From the NCBI GenBank assembly GCA_964035795.1, contig OZ038320.1:17378589-17442588 (forward strand): a stretch of DNA of 64,000 nt, in the 5' to 3' direction. The stretch is from Pterobdella sp. o SKG-2022. Taxonomy: Eukaryota > Annelida > Clitellata > Hirudinida > Piscicolidae. Of the stretch, positions 27,713-43,537 are shown one piece after another. Within the stretch, counting starts at the first letter, position 1, and the number at the start of each line of letters is the position of its first letter. A program made the translations under genes and the position numbers. Under the pieces are notes generated by a model. The model was given only the letters and a program-made list of their open reading frames with translations, did not search any database and had not been told where the DNA came from.

Positions 27713-29793
27713 GTCATGCTCCCCTCTGATTGGCTGTCAGAGATGTCACGTGGAAGCTGTGACGTCATCGCTGCTTACGCGGGAATGCCGTATGTAATTG
27801 GAGTTGTGGTGTGGTTTTGTGAGTTTGTAGCGGAAAGAAGTTTGGTCGTATGTTGCTAAGTTGAGATCAATTTTGAAATTTCGATAATTGTTTCATTATG
27901 TGAGCTCAATAGGAAGTTAAGAAAATTCGAAGTTATTTTGTTGACAATCTTTAATAGGAAACTTCTGTATTCAAAAACTTCAAACAATTACGAAAACGCC
28001 AGCTCTTGCATTTATATTGTATAATTTAATCACTCAAGAATAATATTGAAAAAATTTTTTTTTTGAAATTGGAAAAATTAAAACTTGAAATCATAGTGAA
28101 CAGTCAGTTTCCATTATTTGATCATTTGAGCCAGATTTTTTAAAAACCAGCTATACTCAAAAATAGTTAAGTTTTTCAATATTTTCTTTTTCAATAAGGG
28201 TTCATAAAATCAAGAAGTTAACCTTACAACATAACATATATAATGAAAATTCAAAAACTGTCATTTGAGTGCTAAATCTAAACAAATCTCAAAGTTCAAA
28301 ATAGCATCATTTAATCTGGCATTTGTTGAAAACCAGAAAGAATCATTAGGCAGCTGGTTTTGAGAGGCATCCATGCGCTAAGTGAAGCTTCATAAGATAT
28401 GTTACACTATACTGTATTAATTCGAGGAAGAGAAGAAACAACTAAAAAAATTAATTATTTGTTTCTATTTCTGTTTAAAACAAAAAATCGATAGTTTCAT
28501 AGTTTCATCATCAGTCAAATCGACCTTCAGCATATAAGCCATTGTTGAAATTATCACGCGAGGTCTTGCATAAAGATGTTTAATAAAAGCGTTAAAAACT
28601 ATAAAAGGTATGACAACTTGAAAAGATTGCACAAAGCTTGTGAAACCTGTGTGTGAAAATTTCACAGACAAAAAACATGTATAAGGAAGCATCCTCAAAA
28701 ATAAACATCTATCACCACAGCATACAAACTCACACAGACAAACGCAAGTAGCAAGGGGATGACTCAAGCAAACGGCGTAATAGGCGACTAGGTCTCCCGG
28801 GGGAGTTTGATGATTGTGTTTGTTCACTCGCTCGTGTGCGTGTGAGTGGGAATTGTTTTTGTATCTTTTTGATTTTTTATAAGCGTTATTTTTTAAATTA
28901 CGAATGTATTGTTGTGCATTCAGTGAAAATCTGTATGTTTGGTGAATGTTTTAAAATACAACAGTGTTTGTTTTGTAATTGTATCTCGATGAGCTATTTG
29001 AATGTGTGGTTTTGTATGTATATAATAGCAAGTTGGTTTGCACTTAATTATAGGTTTGTTTTCATTTAATTATATTCGATATTTTCCTTGATCTTATCTT
29101 CCTTTGTTTATTTTTCTACTCGATTTCTTCATTGAATCTGCAGCGAGCAAGTTAATGACACATAAGCACGTGTTAACAATCATCAGTGCTTATATTTCAG
29201 AGCCTTTATGGCCACTCCACCTTATCGGCAACACACACCTGTAAACTTCCATAAATTTAATTATCGACAATTACAGTTATCAAACAAAATTAATTTTAAC
29301 ATTAAATTTTCAAATCCTATAATAAAGTACGCTTTATAATTTCATAACCACACTGGCATCTTTTACAAATGAATCTGATGTCTTTGTATCAAGTCAAAAA
29401 GTGTTCACAAAGTTACATACGATCCTCAAAAATATCATTAGTGTGTCAAAAGAAGAAAATCAGAAGATTAAAAATGATTCGTATTAAGTTACAACGTCAC
29501 GAAAAGCAAAGGTCTATTGACATGGAATGCATTAGTTTCCCTAAGCATGTATAATTATAAACTATTTTTCTTTTTCATAGTTACTTCCAATATTTTCATA
29601 TTTTTCAACAAAAAAACTAGAATATTTTTGTTAACCTATAATTAAGTTTTCTATTTTTGCTTCATTGTTTGTGTGTTGTGAATTTGAAGAAAACTTTTCA
29701 TTGAAAGTTTTGCAAAAAAGTTTTGAAATAATATATGAAATGTGGTTATAGGGAAACAAAGCATCCTCAACTGGACAACCATTAAACTTATGA
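27713..29793 (+). CDS. Possible small three-exon gene (51 residues) or terminal exons of a larger gene
   Basis: Three segments have canonical splice borders and join without a phase conflict: 27713-27789 (preceded by TTTTCATTGCAG, followed by GTATGT), 29201-29240 (after ATATTTCAG, before GTAAAC) and 29752-29793 (after TTATAG, ending in TGA). From the ATG at 27716 the product would be 51 residues: it opens MLPSDWLSEMSRG, has TPPYRQHTP in the middle and ends STGQPLNL. The segments are GC-richer than their surroundings. I recognise no family. If the first acceptor is used there must be another exon upstream, which I could not find. The first segment could equally be a promoter element. Confidence 0.3.
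27729..27767. promoter_or_regulatory. CCAAT, E-box and CRE cluster
   Basis: Within 39 bases lie ATTGG (inverted CCAAT box, 27729-27733), CACGTG (E-box, 27747-27752) and the full palindromic cAMP-response element TGACGTCA (27760-27767). This combination is typical of animal promoters, and the block is much GC-richer than the flanks. It could serve the Sox gene 1.6 kb away on the - strand or a + strand transcript. Confidence 0.45.
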
Positions 29794-30613
29794 GTTGGTC
29801 ACCAATTCTAGAACGTCTTCACTTCCGCACTTTTGAAACCTTTGCAACTTCAGTCGCTATTTTGATTACCATCGGAATACTTCCGGTCGGTCGCTATAGC
29901 AACCCGTCACTGCTAAATCGGATTTGTCGAGTTTTGTCTAAAGCCTTCATGTGATCATATTTTTTGATGGAGGATGAAGAGTGGATGAGTTTATGGATAA
30001 ATAAGAAATGGATGAGTTTGAGACTAGATATAAGGAAATGTATGATTTGAGGGATATACGAAAGGATAAACAAAAAGGTGTTTGTGTCATTGAAAAGAGG
30101 GATTAGATATGTTGAATACACCTAATGTAGTTTTAACCAACAATTCTTTCATTTTCTAAACTTTAAAACGAGGCATTTGTAGAGGCATTCATTGTTTGAA
30201 AACTATAATTTTCAATAAGTGCCTTCTTTATCAAGAAATTGTCAGTTTTCAATAGTTTCTTAAACGATGAATGTGTCAACCTGTTTCATATGGCAGTTTA
30301 AAAAAAAGGTTTGATGAGATATTAGAAATGGATGGTTGAATGGGAATAGGAAAAAATGAATGAGTGTAGGTTGGAGTGCATGAATTGATGGTTAGGTGTG
30401 AATGCAAACCAATTGAATGGATCGATAACTGCTTTATGAGTGAAAAAGTTAATGGATAAATAGACATGAAAGTAAAACAATATAATAAATACGATAGATT
30501 GAATGTTTGATGAAAAAATGGATGAGTGAGTGAGTAGGTAGAGCGCTGAATATAGTGACTGAAGAATGGATCAGTAGCTGAGTGGATGGATAATAAGTAA
30601 GATTTATAAAATG
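29794..30613. other. Degenerate GGAT/GAGT-rich spacer
   Basis: Scattered GGATGA, GGATGG and GAGTGAGT motifs (for example 29966-30010, 30310-30380, 30520-30600) look like an older, decayed outer part of the tetranucleotide array that follows. No gene is supported; the frame covering 29742-29954 is open, but its 3' end has no homology I can see. Confidence 0.55.
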
Positions 30614-30945
30614 ATGGATGGATATAGAGATAGATGTATGGATGGATGGATAGATGGATGAATGGATGGATAGATGGATGGATGGATGGATGGATGGATG
30701 GATGGATGGATGGATGGATGGATGGATGGATGGATGGATGAATGGATAGATGGATAAATAGATGAATGGATGGATGGATAGATGGATGGATGGATGGATA
30801 AATGGATGGATGGATAAATGGATGGATAGATGAATGGATGAATGGATGGATGGATGGCTGGGTGGATAGATAGATGGATGGATAAATAGATGGATAGATG
30901 GATGGATGGATGGATGAATAGATGGATGGATGGATGGATGAACAA
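30614..30945. repeat. GGAT tetranucleotide microsatellite
   Basis: Tandem GGAT with frequent GATA, GAAT and AAAT variants over about 330 bp; the purest part is 30671-30739. The - strand open frame of Ile-His-Pro-Ser repeats is a by-product. Confidence 0.95.
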
Positions 30946-31450
30946 ATTGATAGTTAAAAAGGAATAAAATTTTTCATTATACTGAATTTTTGAACACAGT
31001 GATGTATTGAGACTAGTGCTTGAAGAGTTGGGGCTATTAAGAATAAAATCTTATTTCTATAGAGATCTTCAATGTGTTGCAAAAACATATTTTATTGGAT
31101 AACGGTGAAATGTTGTTTGAAATGTCACTGAAGTACGCATCCGATTGGCTAGTGTTATGGTTTTTTCAACCAATCATATTAAAAATTTATAGCGGGAAAT
31201 TCAAAATTGAAATTTGATAATTGTAAAGCTTCCTGTAAAAATAGTAAATAAATTTTGAAGATTTGTTCAAAATTTTGTTGTTTAGAATGTTTTCAAGTTC
31301 AAATACTTGCACGTTGTATGAAGGTAGGAAACAATCTCATCATTGTAGGTGCCTTGTGAGATTGGAGGTGACGTCTATCGGAGGAGTAATCTTCGTTTCT
31401 TTAAAATCCTCTGAATAATTAATGTCGTTGTGACGCACGTGTTCATCCCT
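30946..31450. other. Spacer with a CCAAT/E2F motif cluster
   Basis: This contains ATTGG at 31144-31148, CCAAT at 31170-31174 and GCGGGAAA at 31192-31199, which reads TTTCCCGC, an E2F consensus, on the - strand. A weak exon-like segment lies near 31350-31400 (acceptor ATTGTAG then GTGCCTTGTGAGATTGG). No gene start can be assigned. Confidence 0.35.
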
Positions 31451-35200
<3,750 letters not shown>

Positions 35201-35221
35201 GCGTATATAACACAACACAAG

Positions 35222-35754
35222 ATGAGCACACTAACACATGTCAAACTCCACTCAGTCGGAAGTCTGTCGAGAAAAGTGGAATTTCTAAGCCTGAATAAAC
35301 ACTGTACGCGTATGTGTCTCTGTAGGTGCGTTTACAACCGTGTATTTGTATATGTGGCTTCAAAATGAGGTCTTTTTTCATATGTTGAATTTTGCATTTC
35401 CAAAGTAAATTACAAACTTTAATAAAATTAATGCCAAACAAGATCAATTTTCCTTTTTATTAGATTTCCAGCACGTTAGGTGATTTAAAACAACTATCAG
35501 GTAACTGGGTTAAAACTATTTAATTTTTCATGAAAAAAATATATTGTTGCAATATAATTTTTCTTCAACAACTATCACTACAAAAACATCGCCTTCTTCA
35601 TCGTTACAGCAGACCACTTCTCGCGAATAATTCCGCAAATCCCATTCAAGTCACGTTCGAGAATCTTCTATGTTTTCACCATCGCCCGCCTTCAAAGATG
35701 ATAATGATAATAGTTAAAACGATATTTGTCATAGGTGTTAAATTAAGTTCATAA
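35222..35754 (+). CDS. Possible two-exon hypothetical gene (82 residues)
   Basis: An ATG at 35222 opens 104 bases that end in a good donor (TGTAG before GTGCGT at 35326). An acceptor with a strong polypyrimidine tract (CGCCTTCTTCATCGTTACAG) ends at 35609, and 35610-35754 continues in phase to a stop. TATATAA just upstream (about 35204-35210) could be a TATA box. The product has no known domain. The second exon region is also coding-like in another frame (Ser/Thr-rich, with one in-frame TAA), so the model is uncertain. Confidence 0.25.
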
Positions 35755-38700
35755 TGTAAAAAAAATAAGGATAATGTGCTTTGTGAATGGCATTCCAGGA
35801 GTCATTTTGAAATAAAGTTCTAACAATATTTTTTGTATTTTTTTTGCAAATGACGAAGAATTAAATTCAATAATATCTGTAGGGCGTGACAAAAATCAGA
35901 TTAACCAATGGGATTTAAGACTGGGGTGTCCAACTTGGGTGGCAAAACCCGTCGATAAACTTTTTTCATGGAAAAAAATAATTTTTTTTGGAAAGCAACT
36001 TTTTATTTTTGAAACTTAATTAACTATCGATCGTAAAAAATAGTTTTTTCTTTGATGTTAAAATACTTTGAAGTATATGGCATAATGAAACTTGTTAGTA
36101 ATGGGTCGATGATGATTTATTTAGATTGCCTCGTTGTTTTTGATTAGATCATCTCTATGAACGCATAAGAAAAAACTGCACATTAATTAAACAATGATTT
36201 ATCGGAATATCTTTTGATTATCTGCAGCATGTGTTAGAGGATAACACAACCGCCTGCAGTGCGCAGATGAACAGTCACATTAAGCAATCCAACAAAGGCT
36301 TTTGACACTTCAAAGTTGAATTGAAATGATGCGGCATTTCACGCGTCTATGTTTTTATGGTTCTATAAAGACCTCCAAATTCAATATAACTATATTAAAT
36401 TAATAATAAAAGAAATTGTCAAAGTTTTATTGAAAACTAAAAATTTAACTAAAGGCTGGAGAAGAATATAGACAAGATTATCATCATAAAGAACTCAACA
36501 TTTGAAGGCTTAAGAATCGTTGAAGAGGAAAGATAAGGTTTGAGGACATGAAGACAGGTTAATAGAAAATGAACAGAATATGATTTGATACAGTGGGTAA
36601 TCAGGCAATGTTTTCAACAATTGAATTATTTTTTTATTATTCGAATTGATATAGTATTGGAAAAATAAAAATTTTTTTTACATTGATAAAATGCTCGTGT
36701 TCACAAGAAGACATGAAAGCGTGTATGAGAGGAATTGGAAGGTAATTCAATATGAACTCTTTTGTCACTTTTGTGCATCTAATTGCATGTGGCGGATCCA
36801 GGTTTGAGAGCTGCGAGGTTGAGCTCGTACTCGATTGTTTTGAAATTTAATTAGCGTTTAATATTATTAAGGTTGAAATAAGATTTTCTTCAAAATTTAC
36901 TGATATGTTTCAAGATTTTTCAAAAAGAATTTCCAAAAAGATATTTATTAATTGTGAGTTAAATGTTAAACGTTTTTGAAATGAAGATTTTACTGAAGAC
37001 CTTTTTCAAATTTTAAAATATCTTTGATAATTTTTGAAAGTTTTAAGCGAGATATTTATTATTGTAGTTGACAATTTAAATTTTTATTCATAGTACTTAT
37101 TGAAACCTACGAAATATCGTTTTATTTTCTTGATCATTCATATTTCAACAAATAACTTTTCATGAATGTTTTTTTGAAAATTATCTATTTTTTTTAATTA
37201 TATCTTGGTTATTATGTGGGTATTTACAAGTTTCATGTCAATAAAGGAAAAACCACGCTTGTGGAAGTTCAAGCATTTAAATGAAGAAAAGTCACTCACT
37301 TCTACCTTGTTATTTCAATAATATTTTCAGTAATAATTGACTTTATGTTTGTTAAATTAACTCGTTAAAGTTAAATTACTTCCAAAACGCAAGTTTTAAA
37401 AACAGTCGCTAGGTAACGATAAAAAGATGTATTTCAAAAGTATTCTCAAGAATGATAGTGTTCAAAACAAAGCAAAAAATATATCAAAAATTTCATGTCT
37501 CAGTTTCGTGAAAAAATTAGTCATGAAGGACTTGTCTCACAAAAAATGCTCAAAAAGTGGATGGAAGTATGAGTAAAGACTTAAATTTTTGCTCTTTGTT
37601 ATTAATATAAAAACTTCAAAACTTGAGTGGTATGTAAGCTGTTGGGACCAAGGCCACTTTTGTTAGAAAAGCGAGCAAAGAAATAATGAAAAACTAGGAT
37701 TTCACAAAGTTCTAAAATCATTTCGTCAGGTTATCGTCAGATTATGATAAGATAGTGATCTACAACAAAACTTACTCGTTAACACTAATTGTTTGTCACG
37801 AAAATATGAAACTGAAGTTGTAATGAATCATTGAAAAAAACTGTGGAATTCATTTTTATAAGCTTTTCCAATGCCAAGCAACGTTTTTTGTTCTTATATA
37901 ACAACTGTAAATCAACAAACATGTTGAATAAATTTTTTTTTTGAAGAAGGTGACAATCGTTAACTTTCACTTTTTATCATTTATTCAATTTTTTCCACTT
38001 TGGCATTTCATTTTGAGACTTGACTGAAATGACTTTTATTCTAAGCAATTAAAAATAATACAATTAGTTTTTCAATTAAATAATTATCTTTAATTTGTTC
38101 TATATATTGAAGTTTTGTTAAAAAGTTTATGAATTTAAAAATCCGTCTGCACTTGTAAAGTTTCGTCGTTTTATGGTTGCGATAAAATTAGTATCTCGAA
38201 AGCACTAAAGAATATATTACTTTTAAGTAGCTACGTCTCAAATATTTTTAAGACATCTGACTTTTTTGCTGTTTTCATTGCTCTTTTTAAACTTTAACCT
38301 CAAGTTTGGCATTCTAAGAACGTTCGTAGTGTGCTCTTCTAAGTTTTTGAGTATTTTAACAATTAGATTACATAATTCTAACTCATTCTCAAATTTCCTG
38401 AATTCATATAAAAAATTATTCGTATCAAAAACAGTTTTATAAGTTTGAAAACCGGTCTGTATTTAAAAGTTGATAAGGTGTGTTGAGGTCTTTCCCAAAG
38501 ATTAAAGACACGCTTTATTTTTGGTTGTATTTTCACGAGTTTGTTTTCCATTTTATAAATAAATATACAACGTGAAATAGTAAAAAAAAATTAAGTTTTT
38601 AGAACCTTGATTTTTATGCAATTTTAATTGTCTCTTAACGTTAAATAAACTTATATAATCAATAGCTTATACCTTTAAGCCACATCAGTCTGTTTATAAC

Positions 38701-40205
38701 TGTATCATGAAAATCTAAGACATACCTTATAACACTTGAATATTTGTAGAATACTTGATAAACTTTCATAAGCTATATCTCATATTACTTTTTGATATTA
38801 TACATTTGTTCTGAAGGCTTCTATTCATACACAGTGATCAATTTCTAAAGACTTCCAATCTTTTGACTTCCTATCACGAAAGTTTGCAAATTTTTTACAT
38901 TTTTGTATGATCAAAAATTTATTAAACTTCCACTACTAGTTATTTTCATAATTTTGTCTTTATCTTTTTGAACTTTCATGGGGTAACTGAAATTATTGAA
39001 AAGTTTCGTCATATACATTCTAGGAATATCCTTGAAACTACAATGTGAACAAACTATTTTGAAACCTCTTCGTTTTTGAACTATTGAGGATCTCTTAAGT
39101 CATAGTTTTGAATAACCTTTCATACTATCAGTTATTAACTTTTAAAATCGGAATAAATTATTAGCTATCGAAAGTTTTTATGTCATTTTTAATTAAAAAA
39201 GTATGGAGTTTTAATATGGTCGGTAACATTTATATTAAATGTGTCTTTAAATCAATAATCTTTAATTTCTCATTAATTCCCAAAAGTTGAATAATGAGTT
39301 TGAATAATTTTTTAAAAAATAGGCTCACCTTAGAAACCGAAAAGGGACTTTGTGGGAATAAAGAACGGCCCTAAATTCTACGAAGGCGTCCTAAAGAAAT
39401 TGCCTAATTTACGTATTGCCGTTCAAAGAATTCGATGACTTAAAACGTTAAGTTTAATCGAAGGGCGGGACGTTTTTAACTTTTCAAGCTATTCACGTGA
39501 AAAGAAGGTTGTTCCCTATTGAATTAATCATAGTTCAGAGCTATTATCATTTTGGTTTGAAGCTGTTTTATAATATTACGAACACAATAGCTTGAAGTAA
39601 ATGTCATAGATTCATAAATAGTTCAATTTTATAAAAGCTTTATTTAACTTTTCAATTTACTGTGCTTATCAGTCTGTCAATTTATGAGTGAATGGGGGTT
39701 CAATAGAAACTAAAAATAATTTCTTTTCAATTAATAGTAATATTCATGAGTTTTTGAAACTTCAAAATAAGTAGGAGGTTTGACCTTTAAAATGAATGAT
39801 TCGTGTAAAGTTAGTACCCAATAATGAATTATTAAATCTATAAATCAACCTTAAAAAATTAGGTTTGAAGATTCAATTTCTTATTTAATGAATGTTCTAA
39901 TGGGCACATCTTACACTTTTGAGATAATTAAGAAGCTGTTGAGCTAATATTGATACAACGAAATGACAAGGAAGTGATTATGAAATTTTACGTCATTTTT
40001 ATCTTTTGTTGAAACTTCGATTTTCCAAAATAGAAAAATGTTGAAATTTTAATCACTTAATTGTTAAAATGAAAACTGAAAGTTTCGAGAATATTTTTAT
40101 TTTTAACACAAAATATGAATTCACAAGTAAGATTTATTATTGAGATCAACAAAGAAAGTATCACATTTTTTAAAAATATTAAGACCTTGAAAACACTAAT
40201 AATGT
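35755..40205. other. AT-rich region with isolated exon-like segments
   Basis: The best segment is 36228-36305 (+): acceptor TTATCTGCAG, then 25 open codons (HVLEDNTTACSAQMNSHIKQ at the start) and TGA, GC-richer than the flanks. It may be the last exon of a + strand gene whose other exons I did not find. A denser patch at 39320-39480 has a donor-like site on the - strand at 39326 but is not clearly coding. Elsewhere nothing is seen. Confidence 0.35.
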
Positions 40206-41241
40206 TCAAGCTTGTAGGTTTTTGTTCAAAAGATGTTTGAAGTGAAGCTTGTTAAATTGGTAGAAAAGACGTTGCCCTGGTATCCTTCGTAGAATGCCCT
40301 TGGTGTAATAATAACGCAGAGCTCTGCCCATCGTTTCGTAACTCATGCAGGGCTTGTTCTTGCAGTTTCCCCACAGTGAGGCAAGTTTTTTAGTGTCATG
40401 TAAACGGAAGAGTCCTTGCTCTCTGTCTACCCATGAAACCAGATGTTTAAATGATTCTGGGTCATCTAATAACTCCATCAAGAACTCCCAAAGGTAACTT
40501 GTGTTGTTTTTCTGTTTTTTTTTGAAAAGGCCACTAGGAGAGTTGTGGAGTTTGTTGGTTGATAAATCTGTTGCTTCTGTATTTTGTGCAGGTGAATTTC
40601 TAGGCGATTTTGTAGTGTTGAAATTTTCTTGCTGTTGTACTAAGAAATGTTGTTTTTGTTGTTCTTTTTGCTGCATGTATAACTTCCACAAGTGAAGTTG
40701 TTTCATGTAATTATATTTATAAACTTCCAATAAATCATTGTTGTCAGATTGATCTTGTTTGAGGTAAGTTACAGAAAGAGGAATTTTGGCTTGTTCTATA
40801 GTTGTTGGAGAGAGGCGTTTCACAGGCGTATCGTTTTGGAAGAGGGAGCAAGGAATTAGCATTGGTTTATCATAATAATCTTTCCCGTTTTCACATTTTT
40901 CACTTTTGATTTTTATGTCTTTTTTAAATTGTTCTTGAGCATCGTTTTCGGATTCTGAAAAAGTAGGAGTTGTTATAAATAATTATGAAATATCTTTAAA
41001 AAGCTTCAAAATGTATAAAATGCTCAATATTTCTTGAATACTTACGTTCAAAATATCGGGATACCATTCGTTTCTTATAAGGCACACTACTTTTAGTCTC
41101 ATTCTCAGTCTCACTGAATCTTCTTTTAATTGGTTTGATGGACAAGTCGATTGGCTGTTTAGTTAGAGAGTATGCCAACTTTTCTCCATATAGGTACCAT
41201 TGATCTTTTGAAAATTTCTGATCGTACATTCCAATCACCAT
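40206..41241 (-). CDS. ETS-domain transcription factor, ELF/E74-like
   Basis: Two exons on the - strand, 41241-41046 and 40954-40206, join in phase 1 to give 314 residues. The ETS winged-helix domain is about 218-303: SYLWEFLMELL, then WVDREQGLFRL, LASLWGNCKNKPCMSYETMG with the DNA-recognition helix RALRYYYTKGIL, and GQRLFYQF. YETMGRALRYYY and GQRLxYQF match the ELF1/2/4 (E74) group better than ETS1, ETV6 or SPDEF. ETS proteins bind GGAA cores. PIDLS at 30-34 is a clean PxDLS motif for the CtBP corepressor, and ATDLS at 193-197 is a weaker version. A Gln-rich segment (about 160-180) lies between. Upstream lies a TATA box; an AATAAA on the - strand is about 70 bases past the stop. Confidence 0.92.
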
Positions 41242-41343
41242 TCTTATACTCAGTTTGCAAATTTAAACGTTAAAACTTAATGTAAACGAGTGCTCAAAAG
41301 TTTTACTCAATAAGAATTTTCAAGGACTGAGTGTAAAGTTCTG

Positions 41344-41354
41344 CTTTATATATA
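41344..41354 (-). promoter_or_regulatory. Putative TATA box of the ETS gene
   Basis: TATATATAAAG on the - strand, about 105 bases upstream of the ATG at 41241, would put transcription start near 41315. Good consensus, but the motif is cheap in AT-rich DNA. Confidence 0.5.
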
Positions 41355-43537
41355 GCGTCACCTACCTTTTTATTATTATCAACTTCATTATTATTTTTAT
41401 TTTTTGGGCAAGTCTAGCTATTGTGTAGTGCCAAGTGCTTATAACAAGTATAATTATTAGTGTATAAAAGTAAACATTCTTAATTGATACGCCGCATAAA
41501 GCCTAATACATTCCTTAGCATTATAATAGCACACGGGTGGAATTTCGTCAAAGAACTTCTACGTCATCATAATTTATAATCTTCATGTGTTCATTTAAAA
41601 ATAGAAAATTAGGTAAATAAAATTTTTTAAATTTATTTTTATGGTAGTAGAAATAATTAAAAATTGAATTATGACGTATTGTGCTTAATGAATTCAATTA
41701 CTTATCGTGTAGTATTTTCAAGATATAGTAGTGAAACTTTTGAAAAGAATATTTTGAAAAGTTTCTTTGTATTTGAAAACTAATGTAAATTTCACACTAC
41801 AATGAATCAACTGATATATTTAATATTTACGAAAATTTTTTTGAGGAATGCTGTTATGAGTAATAATGACCTTTATTAAAAGTTTTATTATCTTTTCATT
41901 TGAATATTTACGCTGTGGGTTCACTTATTTAGAAGCTGTGTAAAAAACTTTTTGAGTTTTTTAATACACGAAGCAATTTTGTTCCACAAAAAACATCTTA
42001 TACATTTATAAAAATAGCTGGCATTCATCAAGTTATTTCCTAATTGTAGTATATATTTCCTCATAATTTATCTGTTAATGTCCAGGAACTAATGTATGAA
42101 CTAATAAAAAATGATTTATCTTAAGACACGGAACATTCATCGAGTAAATTATTGCTTCAATAAAACTAATTCTAATGTTTGCTAATTGACGTGCAAGTAT
42201 TTTCGCTATTCAAACTCATAACTGAAATTAATTAATCACTATCCTTCACGACTTCAAAGAACTTTAGCATTTGAGAGTATTAAATGGAAAAAAAAGGTTT
42301 TAAGACATATGATATTTATAGTCTCGAAACATTTAAAATGAATGTTGAAGGTTTCCTAACCTCCCAATAAAAATTGATTACAGCCAACTGCATGCGTGTA
42401 TATGAGGGGTGATGACACATATAAAGAAGCTTGGAGAAAGCTCAACCACAAGGATTAAAATTCAGTTATTGAAAATTGATAAAAAGTTTGATTTATGTTG
42501 CACATCATTTGAAAGATTGGAGGATGGAGAATTTCAGAGATAAAATCTGCTTTTGGTAAATTGTGGATACAAGTTCGATTGAAACTGAGAAATAGAAATA
42601 ACATAAAATTGATTATCATTAAGATAACTTAAAATAAAAAAAAAATATAATATCTAAGCATAGTTCAATCTTATAAAAAATATTTTATTTAATTAAATAG
42701 TTCTTCATACAACGTCTAACTCTAATGATTCTAATACACATTTTTAAATGCCTGTTATATGTTATATGCTTAAGTCGTCATGTGTTTGACCAAAAATTTC
42801 ATTCTTTATGAGAAATAACAACTTTTTTGCCGTTTCAATTAAATTTTCAAAACTGAAATTACATGAAAAAATACGTCTAAGCTTTGTTTGTCTTGAATCA
42901 ATTATAAAAATATTTTAATCGTTTAGACGCCTATTAGGACAATTTTAATTTTTCCCAAATGTATGATTGGGCACTCGAAGCAAATTTATAAATTAATCAT
43001 TTTTAACTTCCTAAACTTTTTAAAATTTTTGTTTCAAAATTGAAAGTTCACTAAATATTAGAAGTCGCTAAAGAAATTCCTTGTGAGTTTTTTGCCTGTT
43101 GAGAGTTTTCGATTTGAATAGAAAGCATTCAAGAATAAAAATATAATATAGAAGTTGAATAAAATTTTTCTATTCATATTTAACCAACAAAAAGATAAAA
43201 ATGTATAGCAATGAGTTATGCATTTTGGCAACTAACGTATGAAATGAAATAAAATGTTTGAAATTTTGTTATGGTTGAAGTCCAACATTGAAAAAAGAAT
43301 TTTTTTGAATGTATTTCATGTTATAACAAATTTCGATCTATGTTCAACTTCTATTTAAATATGGGTTCTTTCTATAATTATTGATTTTTTCATTATTTTG
43401 TAGCAGGGTTTCATATTTGGTCTTGAAACTTATGTTTGCTTTGCAAATAGCCTATTTGAAGTTTTAAACTTGGAAATTATTTTATAGATTTTTTAATTTT
43501 TTCAAAAATTTAATAAATTTTCAGTTTTAGGTCGAAA
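41355..43537. other. Intergenic between ETS and RGS genes
   Basis: AT-rich with no exon, RNA gene or repeat that I can support. Confidence 0.55.

Noticed and set aside
28465..28827. 120-codon - strand frame in a GC-richer patch
   Set aside because: No ATG at its start, no domain, Cys/Phe-rich chance composition. The GC-rich end at 28740-28850 may be regulatory but carries no clean motif set.
30604..30945. 113-codon - strand frame of Ile-His-Pro-Ser repeats
   Set aside because: By-product of the GGAT microsatellite.
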